18,906 nt of DNA. Source: a bacterium (GTDB lineage Bacteria; CSSED10-310; JAJRTK01). Shown piece by piece: positions 10,406-16,193 of this stretch. Under the pieces are notes generated by a model. The model made no database searches and had not been told where the DNA came from. It saw only the letters and a list, made by a program, of their open reading frames with translations. Both the position numbers and the translations under genes were made by a program. Numbering within the stretch: position 1 is the stretch's first letter; every line of letters begins with the position of its first letter. The stretch spans positions 1 to 18,906 of the forward strand of contig JAJRTK010000544.1 of NCBI GenBank assembly GCA_024278345.1. Reading direction: 5' to 3'.

Positions 10406-10429
10406 ATGATGAAGGTGACGATGCCTTGA
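10406..10429 (+). promoter_or_regulatory. Short upstream open frame before the radical SAM gene
   Basis: ATG codons at 10406, 10409 and 10421 share one short frame that ends with TGA at 10427-10429, two bases before the ATG at 10432. AAGG at 10412-10415 is well spaced for the ATG at 10421 and too far from 10432. Termination at this TGA could feed re-initiation at the radical SAM start, which has no Shine-Dalgarno of its own. This is an inference from spacing alone. Confidence 0.3.
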
Positions 10430-10431
10430 CG

Positions 10432-11886
10432 ATGTTTAGATGTAAAAAAAAGAAGAACAAGAAATTGGGTGTCGAGCCCGGAGCGTATCGAAAAGTCCAT
10501 GCGGCCGGCGGAGGAGTGGCCGCCCCAAAAAATCACGGGGTCCTGAATGCGCCGGTTTCCGGGTGGTGTCACTGGCCTTTCCGGTCAATGGTGCTTTCGT
10601 CCGATGGCAGTGTGGTCTGCGGTTGTGCCGATCCTTTCGTGCAGCGGCCTTTGGGAAACGCCGCTCAACAGAGCCTCCTGGAAATATGGAACGGCGAAGG
10701 GTTTCAGCAGATTCGGCGTGGAGTCAATGCCGGTGACCTGGCTGCCTGTGGCGACTGCGGGCTCCGAGAACTCCGGCCCGATCCCGCTCCGCCAACGCTG
10801 CCTCTTCAACTGGATCGCGGTCCCACGAGGCTGTTCGTCGAACCTTCCATTGTCTGCAACATCTCCTGCTACAAGGCGGTTTGCAACCAGGAGAACGGGA
10901 TTGTGGGCTCAAGAACGTCGAAGCTCCTCCCTTTTTGGCTGTTCAAAAAAACGATGGACGAGCTGGGTCCAGGACTGGAAAGGTTGGAATTCTACAATTA
11001 TGGAGAGAGTTTCGTCAATCCAAACTGCTACGACATGATCGCCTACGCTAAAGAGCGTTTTCCAGGGCTCTTCATCTACGCCTCCAGCAATGGGTTGCTC
11101 TTTTACAACCAGTCTCGTCGAGAAAAGCTCCTGAAAAGTGGCCTCGATGAAATCGTCTTTTCCATCGACGGCGCCAGCGCCGAAAGCTATTCCCGCTACC
11201 GAGTCAAGGGTGACTTTGAGCTGGTCACCAAAAACCTCCGGGAATGTGTCCGCCTGAAACGCATCCTTGGCCTCCAGCGACCCCGGATTATCTGGAGGTA
11301 CATTCTCTTTCGTTGGAATGATTCCCACGAAGAAATGACCCGGGCACTGGAGCTCGCCAAGAAAATCGGAGTCGATGGGTTTTATTGGGAGATCACCGAC
11401 CACCCCCCCGGGACGGCCTCGGAGCGGTTTGTTCCTGGCACGGAATCCTTCCAGCGGATTCGGCACCAGGTCTGGGGCTATTCTCACCTGGGCGCCAGGG
11501 CGGATCTGCGTCTCTTGGAGGCTCCGGTGGAAGTCATGGCCGGTGGCCGGTTCCAGCTTCTCCTCGATGCCAAGAACCTGGGTCACGATCTCTGGGAACC
11601 GAACCACCCGCTTCACAAGGAGTTCGTGCGGATCGGCGTTCAACTCTTGGATGAGCACGGGTTGCTCTTGAATCGGGACTGGTCCCGCCACTGGCTGCCC
11701 CATGCCGTGCGCCCGGGGGAATCGGTTCGTTTAAATCTCGAACTGACCGCTCCTCTGGATCCGGGGGATTACATCCTTCGAATCGACGGGGTCCTTGAGG
11801 GCGTCACGTGGTTCCAGGACGTCGGCTCACAGGTCCTGGAAGCGGAGTTTCGGGTCATAGGTCAATCGCCCATTTCCGGCGTGTAG
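10432..11886 (+). CDS. Radical SAM protein with N-terminal SPASM-like cysteines and C-terminal beta-sandwich
   Basis: About 484 residues in three parts. Residues 45-110 look like a SPASM auxiliary-cluster segment: WCHWPFRSMVLSSDG, CGC, LGNAAQQSLLEIWNGE and CGDC, with cysteines near 46, 63, 65, 106 and 109. A radical SAM core follows: VEPSIVCNISCYKAVC (cysteines near 142, 146, 151, spacing C-x3-C-x4-C rather than the usual C-x3-C-x2-C), FYNYGESFVNP in place of the GGEP block, IYASSNG and IVFSIDGASAESYSRYR. Residues about 360-478 form a beta-rich domain (RIGVQLLDEHGLLL, LPHAVRPGESVRL, LDPGDYILRID, VTWFQDVGS) like the sandwiches attached to some sugar-modifying or Wzt-type proteins. SPASM normally lies after the SAM core, so the order is reversed. 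ATG 10432 is chosen although it lacks a Shine-Dalgarno; TTG 10426 is an alternative. An A8 run at 10444-10451 encodes the first lysines. The substrate is unknown. Confidence 0.82.
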   Translation: MFRCKKKKNKKLGVEPGAYRKVHAAGGGVAAPKNHGVLNAPVSGWCHWPFRSMVLSSDGSVVCGCADPFVQRPLGNAAQQSLLEIWNGEGFQQIRRGVNAGDLAACGDCGLRELRPDPAPPTLPLQLDRGPTRLFVEPSIVCNISCYKAVCNQENGIVGSRTSKLLPFWLFKKTMDELGPGLERLEFYNYGESFVNPNCYDMIAYAKERFPGLFIYASSNGLLFYNQSRREKLLKSGLDEIVFSIDGASAESYSRYRVKGDFELVTKNLRECVRLKRILGLQRPRIIWRYILFRWNDSHEEMTRALELAKKIGVDGFYWEITDHPPGTASERFVPGTESFQRIRHQVWGYSHLGARADLRLLEAPVEVMAGGRFQLLLDAKNLGHDLWEPNHPLHKEFVRIGVQLLDEHGLLLNRDWSRHWLPHAVRPGESVRLNLELTAPLDPGDYILRIDGVLEGVTWFQDVGSQVLEAEFRVIGQSPISGV

Positions 11887-12779
11887 AGGACGACGCGGTT
11901 TCGGCCAAGATCCTTGGCCTTGTAGAGAGCCAGGTCGGCATTCTTGACCAGGACCTCCAGGGAATTCCCATCGTCGGGAAGTCCAGAAATCCCAATGCTG
12001 ATCGTGAGTTGAAGTTCAGTCGATTCGTATCGGAAGATGTGATCGGCGATCCGCTTGCGGAGACGTTCGGCTCCTGTGACGGCCTGGACCCTCGAGGTCT
12101 CCGGGAAGAAGGTGATGAATTCCTCGCCGCCATATCGGCCAGAAATATCGAGCTCGCGAAATGTGTGGCGGATAATGGCGCCGATCTGTTGGAGTACGGC
12201 ACTTCCCACAAGATGCCCGTACGTATCGTTGACCCGCTTAAAGTAGTCGATGTCCATCATGAGCACGGCCAAACTGTAGCCTCGCCTCCATGCACGCGAT
12301 ATCTCCCGGCTTAACTCCTTGTAAAAACTTGCTTTTGTCAAGAGTCCCGTGAGATCGTCATACCGGATCATCTCGTGGACCTTGGCGTGATACTGGAGAT
12401 CCTGTTCGTCCTGGTAGACGAATTTCAGCACGTGATCGCCTACTCGGATCTTGTCGCCGTCCTTGAGGTAGTGTTCCTTAATCGGCTTGTCATTGACGAA
12501 GGTGCCATTGGTGCTGTCGAGATCCCGCACCACGCACCTCAAAGGCTGGAGATCGATGACCCGAAGCTCGGCATGGAAACGGGAGATCAGGTAATTATCG
12601 ATGTGGATATGGGCTTCGGGGCTCCGGCCGATGAGATAGGCACCTTCGGAAAGGTTGTAGGTCGAGCCAAGGTTCATCCCCTCAATCACGACAAGGCCGG
12701 CCACCTTGCTGCGCGCTGCGGCAAGGGACTCGGGAAGCACAAGGCGCTGAGTCTGTTCGAGGTCAGTTTCCAGCTCCAT
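11862..12779 (-). CDS. FHA-GGDEF diguanylate cyclase
   Basis: A cytoplasmic signalling protein of about 305 residues. The FHA domain (about 30-125) should bind phosphothreonine: YLIGRSPEAH, LISRFHAEL and LDSTNGTFVND provide the conserved Arg52, Ser66, His69 and Asn91. A short helical linker leads to a GGDEF domain (about 140-300) with YDDLTGLLTKASF, MMDIDYFKRVNDTYGH and RYGGEEF (active-site GGEEF at about 217-221). RELD, five residues before it, is an intact product-inhibition (I) site. It should therefore make cyclic di-GMP from two GTP, with activity tied to a phosphoprotein partner. ATG 12779 has AAGGA eight bases upstream; GTG at 12800 is less likely. The coiled-coil gene precedes it on the same strand. 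The 3' end overlaps the convergent radical SAM gene by 25 bases. No Ser/Thr kinase is in the window. Confidence 0.95.
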   Translation of the reverse strand: MELETDLEQTQRLVLPESLAAARSKVAGLVVIEGMNLGSTYNLSEGAYLIGRSPEAHIHIDNYLISRFHAELRVIDLQPLRCVVRDLDSTNGTFVNDKPIKEHYLKDGDKIRVGDHVLKFVYQDEQDLQYHAKVHEMIRYDDLTGLLTKASFYKELSREISRAWRRGYSLAVLMMDIDYFKRVNDTYGHLVGSAVLQQIGAIIRHTFRELDISGRYGGEEFITFFPETSRVQAVTGAERLRKRIADHIFRYESTELQLTISIGISGLPDDGNSLEVLVKNADLALYKAKDLGRNRVVLYTPEMGD

Positions 12780-12930
12780 GGGGAGATTCCTTGGTCGCAC
12801 GGGGCAGTCGAACGAGACACCTTTCCACCCGAGTTCTCACTGGGGATCGCGGCAAGGCCATTGGAGGCGTATTCCCACCCTGTGTGCCGGCGTCCATCGC
12901 ATCGAGGCTTTTCGGGTTCCATCCTCCAGT

Positions 12931-12959
12931 AATCTATCGACTGGCCGCCCGGTTGTAAA
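12931..12959 (-). promoter_or_regulatory. Candidate sigma70-type promoter for FHA-GGDEF
   Basis: On the minus strand TTTACA (12959-12954) and TAGATT (12936-12931) are separated by 17 bases: five of six and four of six consensus matches at ideal spacing. Transcription from here would leave an untranslated leader of about 145 bases before ATG 12779. The intergenic stretch 12780-13025 otherwise holds no gene I can support. Confidence 0.45.
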
Positions 12960-13025
12960 CCGCGTTTCGGCAATTGGAACCCCCCGGAACAGTATGGAGC
13001 TTCTTCCGGAAGCCTCGCGCTGGCC

Positions 13026-13949
13026 TCAGGGACGGCGGAAAGCACTCCGGCGGGCGGAAGAAGAGCCTTTTTCCTGCTTGGGAATGGGCGCGAGCATTTC
13101 GGTCTGCCCTGATCCTGCCTGCCGGGGCGGGGTTTTCTTCACCGCGGGTTTGCGGGGGCGGGAACCTGGTCGTCGCGGGCGCCGGGGTGACTTGGGGCTC
13201 GGCGGCGCCTTCGGCAGACCGGCTTCCTTTGGAGCCATGAGCGCCCGAGGTTCGGGAGTCGGGCCGCTTGGCGCCGAATCCAACATGAGCGGCGAACTAC
13301 TGGGAACGTAAGCGGTTTCGCCCGGATCCTCCACGAGCTCAGCCAGGACCTGGCGCTCTTCGCCAGGGCCCGATCCGCCGCGGGGCTGCCACTGCGCTTT
13401 CTGGCGCTCCGCGGTCCTCGATCTTTCTTGGCGATAATCTTCCAATAGCCGGTCAAGAATATTTTCCGCCGCCGCAATCTGCCGGAAATCCTCATCATCG
13501 TGCAGATAGAACATGTAGTCAGCCGTCGTGTGCCGGATGTCATCTCGCTTGATGGCGAAATTCTCCTGGCGGATCAGGAACTCGTCCTCTTTTTCGCGAA
13601 ATTCGCTTTCACGAAACTCGCCAACCTCATTGCGAAACCGCAATTCGGCAAGAAGATCGTCCACTTGCTCGCCTTCCCGTTCGATTTGCGTCGCATCGAT
13701 CTGGAGGTTCTTAAGGGACTTGACAATTTCTATCATTCGAGGACGGAACCCCTCCTTTAAAGCTGCCAAGCGTGAGTTATAGTCCCGTTGGACGCGCCGA
13801 AATATCACGTCCTTGATGGAGCCCCGAAACTCCTCCATCTTCGCCAAACGCTCTTCCAGCGTCGTCCGATCCTGGACATAGGCCACCAGATCACCGAAAT
13901 CATCACCCTTTTGCACGTCCATTGCCCCTAGAATGCTAACTTCTTCCAT
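13026..13949 (-). CDS. Coiled-coil protein with Pro/Lys/Arg-rich tail, function unknown
   Basis: I do not recognise a named family. The 307-residue protein has a charged, almost entirely helical region from about 20 to 190 (for example LEERLAKMEEFRGSIKDVIF, RRVQRDYNSRLAALKEGF, EQVDDLLAELRFRNEVGEF), predicted by eye to be coiled coil. A disordered linker (190-240) follows, with several Ser/Thr residues including GETAYVPSSSP. The tail (240-307) is strongly basic and proline-rich (SPKSPRRPRRPGSRPRKPAV), which could bind nucleic acid or an acidic membrane surface. Because the next gene encodes an FHA domain, a phosphothreonine in this protein is a plausible docking site; that is inference. ATG at 13949 has no Shine-Dalgarno and lies where transcription would begin from the promoter at 13956-13985, suggesting a leaderless message; ATG at 13922 is an alternative. 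No transmembrane segment is seen. Confidence 0.75.
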   Translation of the reverse strand: MEEVSILGAMDVQKGDDFGDLVAYVQDRTTLEERLAKMEEFRGSIKDVIFRRVQRDYNSRLAALKEGFRPRMIEIVKSLKNLQIDATQIEREGEQVDDLLAELRFRNEVGEFRESEFREKEDEFLIRQENFAIKRDDIRHTTADYMFYLHDDEDFRQIAAAENILDRLLEDYRQERSRTAERQKAQWQPRGGSGPGEERQVLAELVEDPGETAYVPSSSPLMLDSAPSGPTPEPRALMAPKEAGLPKAPPSPKSPRRPRRPGSRPRKPAVKKTPPRQAGSGQTEMLAPIPKQEKGSSSARRSAFRRP

Positions 13950-13955
13950 AATCCG

Positions 13956-13985
13956 AAGCTAACAGGGCTTCTGACAGGGTGTCAA
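13956..13985 (-). promoter_or_regulatory. Candidate promoter for the coiled-coil gene
   Basis: A perfect TTGACA (13985-13980) is followed after 18 bases by TAGCTT (13961-13956), a weak -10 match. The predicted transcription start falls at or next to the ATG at 13949. The -35 box is half of an inverted repeat (separate entry). Confidence 0.4.
13972..13984. promoter_or_regulatory. Inverted repeat TGACA-GGG-TGTCA, operator candidate
   Basis: A perfect 5-3-5 inverted repeat in the divergent gap between the coiled-coil gene and the 71-codon gene. One arm overlaps the TTGACA -35 box of the minus-strand promoter candidate, the position expected for a repressor site. Arms of five bases can arise by chance. 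Confidence 0.35.
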
Positions 13986-14023
13986 CCTGGAACTCTCATC
14001 ACGGATCGCGGTGCTCTTCGATC

Positions 14024-14029
14024 TACAAT
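14024..14029 (+). promoter_or_regulatory. Possible -10 box (TACAAT) for the plus-strand ATPase unit
   Basis: TACAAT matches five of six bases of the -10 consensus and lies 67 bases before the GTG at 14097. No clear -35 element is found 16-18 bases upstream, so this is weak. Confidence 0.2.
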
Positions 14030-14096
14030 TGCCAAAAGACGGAGTTTGATATGACGTAGACTAGAGTTTCTTGCCACGCCTCCTCGCTTCAGGCCT

Positions 14097-14312
14097 GTGA
14101 AAACCATGATCGATTTTTTTAGACGGATTTTTGAAAAGCTACTGCGCGAACTTCTCCTGCAGGAACGGTATCACGAGCTTTCTTCCTCAGAGGTCGAACG
14201 AATCCTTCTTACCGTCGAGAGTGTTCTGGACGCTCCAACTCTAGTGCAGGGCGCAAGGGGCGTGTTGGAGCTCCTAGACGAAACCGAGCCAAGGGGCGGC
14301 GAGTCCTCGTAG
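14097..14312 (+). CDS. Small helical hypothetical protein
   Basis: I do not recognise this 71-residue protein. It is predicted by eye to be two or three amphipathic helices (IDFFRRIFEKLLRELLLQ, SEVERILLTVESVL, LVQGARGVLELLDE) with a short charged tail. It has no cysteines, membrane segment or signal sequence. The start is GTG 14097 or ATG 14106; only a weak AGG lies upstream. The stop (TAG) is 12 bases before the ATPase start, with GAGG between, so it is almost certainly co-transcribed with it. It may be an accessory factor for that ATPase, but nothing in the sequence proves this. Confidence 0.6.
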   Translation: MKTMIDFFRRIFEKLLRELLLQERYHELSSSEVERILLTVESVLDAPTLVQGARGVLELLDETEPRGGESS

Positions 14313-14324
14313 AACGAGGCTGAC

Positions 14325-15431
14325 ATGGGAGGAAGCCAGTTGGAGCGCGATAGAAGGATGGCACCACCGGAAAAGACAAGTCACATCTCCGCATCCATGG
14401 AGCTTGATTCCATCGAACTCCACAGAATCGGACCCCACCAATCCACAAGCCTGACGTTGACTCGCGGCCTCAACCTGATCTACGGCCCCAACGCCAGCGG
14501 AAAGAGCTCCATCGTCAACGCTCTCTATTTTGCTCTCACCGGACAAACCCTCCAACCCACTGCCAGGCCATCGGACTTCGCGACTCACGGTGCCGACACC
14601 GGCTCCGTGCGTCTGCTCTTTCGCTCCGGTCCCAAGCGATATGCTCTTTCCAGGACGACTTCCGGAGAGGCCGAGCTCCATGAGCTGGGTCGAGAAACTC
14701 GGCTTTTGGCCCGCACTCCCCAAATGAGCCGGCTAGCGATCCAACGCATGCTCGCCTTGGAACCCGGTCGCCTTGCCCTAGCCCACTTCTTGCGCGAGGA
14801 GGAGCTGGGCCACTTCCTGTCTCAGACTGCCGGGCAAAGGAAAAATCTGCTTCGGACTGCCCTGAACCTCGACAAATGGGAACGGAGCCTCAAAATCTAT
14901 CGGGAGGCCCGGCGGTTGGCTCGAAACCGATTCAAAGAGCTCGGCGCGGCTCTCCGGCAGATGGAAGAACCCTTGGAAGGTCCAGCAAATCGCCTGAAAG
15001 AGATGCGGGCGGAATTGCGGGACCACCGCGAAGAGCGCCGGGCGCTCCTGAAATCCGACGGCGGCGGCCATCTTGAGGAGCTGGGACGAATCCAAAGCCG
15101 CTATCTGACCCTCCACCGCGAGCTCGACGAGATCCTCTTTCCTCTTTCTTCTATCGAACGCCTCAACCGGGAGCTCGAACAGCTCGACAAAAAGGTCGCC
15201 CGACTCACCACCTTGGAGTCCGATATCGCCTTCGGTCGCCAGCGGCTGGGGGAACTTCGGGGGCTCCAACAGTCCATCACGTCGGATCTGGCCCGCCTCC
15301 AAAGCCTCCTGGACGCCGGCGAAAGAGAATGCCCCACCTGCGAGCAACGCCTGGAACTCCCTAGGATCCAAACATTGATCGAGCAAAAGAAAATGGTTCT
15401 CCAGAGAATCGGCGGCGACCTCCGCGACTAG
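14325..15431 (+). CDS. Rad50/SbcC-like zinc-hook ATPase, N-terminal part up to internal amber codon
   Basis: The first 368 codons of a 623-codon frame. The protein begins with the ABC-ATPase N-lobe: SIELHRIGPHQSTSLTL and the Walker A GPNASGKS (about 54-61), followed by strands ending near 135. A coiled coil runs from about 185 to 330 and reaches ECPTCEQRLE (Cys336 and Cys339), a Rad50-type zinc hook that would join two molecules. The returning coil has only just begun when TAG occurs at 15429-15431. This half alone lacks the ABC signature and Walker B and could not hydrolyse ATP. GAGG five bases before ATG 14325 supports that start; ATG 14397 is closer to the usual family N-terminus. The complete frame (622 residues) is shorter than typical SbcC (about 1000), and no SbcD/Mre11 nuclease lies next to it. 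Confidence 0.82.
   Translation: MGGSQLERDRRMAPPEKTSHISASMELDSIELHRIGPHQSTSLTLTRGLNLIYGPNASGKSSIVNALYFALTGQTLQPTARPSDFATHGADTGSVRLLFRSGPKRYALSRTTSGEAELHELGRETRLLARTPQMSRLAIQRMLALEPGRLALAHFLREEELGHFLSQTAGQRKNLLRTALNLDKWERSLKIYREARRLARNRFKELGAALRQMEEPLEGPANRLKEMRAELRDHREERRALLKSDGGGHLEELGRIQSRYLTLHRELDEILFPLSSIERLNRELEQLDKKVARLTTLESDIAFGRQRLGELRGLQQSITSDLARLQSLLDAGERECPTCEQRLELPRIQTLIEQKKMVLQRIGGDLRD
15429..15431 (+). other. In-frame amber codon inside the zinc-hook ATPase frame
   Basis: TAG is codon 369 of a frame otherwise open from 14325 to 16193. No frameshift is needed: 15432 continues in the same phase, and the translated sequence goes on as charged coiled coil. A single C-to-T change from CAG (Gln) would explain it. 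The same codon ends five other genes here, so general reassignment of TAG to sense is unlikely. Confidence 0.85.
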
Positions 15432-16193
15432 AGACGAAAAACCGAAGAGCTCGAGCAGGCCGAACGGCTTCTGGATGAAGCACGTCGCCGGCGGGGCGAT
15501 CTTCGGGTCAAGAGGGAAAAAGTCCGGACCCTGGAATCGGAACTCGACGATTTGGAAAGGCATGTTTCCAGCCTTGCCCCGCGGGGGGCCGATGCTTCGG
15601 CGAAGCATCTCTTGGATCTCGACCAATCCATCGCGGCCCTGGAACAGCAAATCGAAGGACTTCTCGTGGAGCAGGGAGCGATGACGGAGCGGCGGGAACA
15701 GCTCCGTCAGCTCAGGCGCCGCCGCGATGGCGCCCGGATGCTCAGGCTCCGGACGGAGGCAGCAGTGGAAGGCCTGGAGGGCGCCCTGTCCGAAATCGCC
15801 GACGGCTGGTTTTCCCCCTTGGAACAGCGCCTGGAGTCTCTCCTGGGGGCCGTCGGGCTCCTCCAGTGCGCCAAAATTGACGTTCATTCCGATCCCATGC
15901 GGCCTCGCGTCCTAAACAGCGGAGACACCAGGGACTTTGCCGCACTGAGCGGAAGCGAGCGCGCACTGGTCTACCTTTGCCTCAAGGCGGCGCTTTCCGA
16001 AACCATCGGAGTCGTTCCATTTTTGGTCCTAGACGAGCCCACGGTTTACCTGGACCCAGACCGTAAGCGGCGCCTCGTCCGCTTGCTCACGCAATTGGCG
16101 GGGTCCCGCCGCCAGCTCCTGGTGGTGACGAACGATCCCTGGCTTAAAGACGAGCTGGGCCATGCTCAGATCATCGAATTGGAGCGGGGTTGA
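15432..16193 (+). pseudogene. Rad50/SbcC-like ATPase, C-terminal part after the amber codon
   Basis: This stretch continues the upstream frame without any shift. It encodes the returning coiled coil (about 370-490 of the whole) and the ATPase C-lobe: ALSGSERALVYLCLKAALSE with the ABC signature LSGSE (541-545), then VVPFLVLDEPTVYLDPD with Walker B and catalytic Glu (Asp570, Glu571) and the D-loop, and LLVVTNDPWL with a likely switch segment. All ATPase motifs are intact, so it does not look like an old, decayed gene. Separate translation is doubtful: the first candidate start is TTG 15552 with no Shine-Dalgarno, and ATG 15681 has GGGAG only two bases away. It could be a recent nonsense mutation, a sequence error, or a readthrough or two-chain product. 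The 3' end overlaps the convergent M16 gene by 23 bases. Confidence 0.7.

Noticed and set aside
10444-10451. A8 run near the start of the radical SAM gene as a programmed slippage site
   Set aside because: The downstream frame is already intact without slippage and lysine codons explain the run; no alternative product is apparent.
12780-12930. Possible cyclic di-GMP (GEMM) riboswitch upstream of the diguanylate cyclase
   Set aside because: Words such as CACAGGG and CCTCC...GGCCT occur in order, but the P2 hairpin with its tetraloop and the GGGACGCAAAG block are absent. Probably chance.
12686-13045. Minus-strand frame in the gap between the coiled-coil and FHA-GGDEF genes, with GGAGG before an internal ATG near 12921
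   Set aside because: The product has mixed composition, runs into the FHA gene in another frame, and looks like no protein; GGAGG-ATG there has no spacer.
15429-15431. TAG as a pyrrolysine or reassigned sense codon
   Set aside because: TAG is the plausible true stop of five other genes here, including acnA and FAAL at their expected C-termini, and no pyl gene is in the window.
14778-15887. 369-codon minus-strand frame across the ATPase amber site
   Set aside because: It reads through the amber region on the opposite strand, but is antisense to clear coiled-coil and hook motifs, and its own sequence resembles no family.
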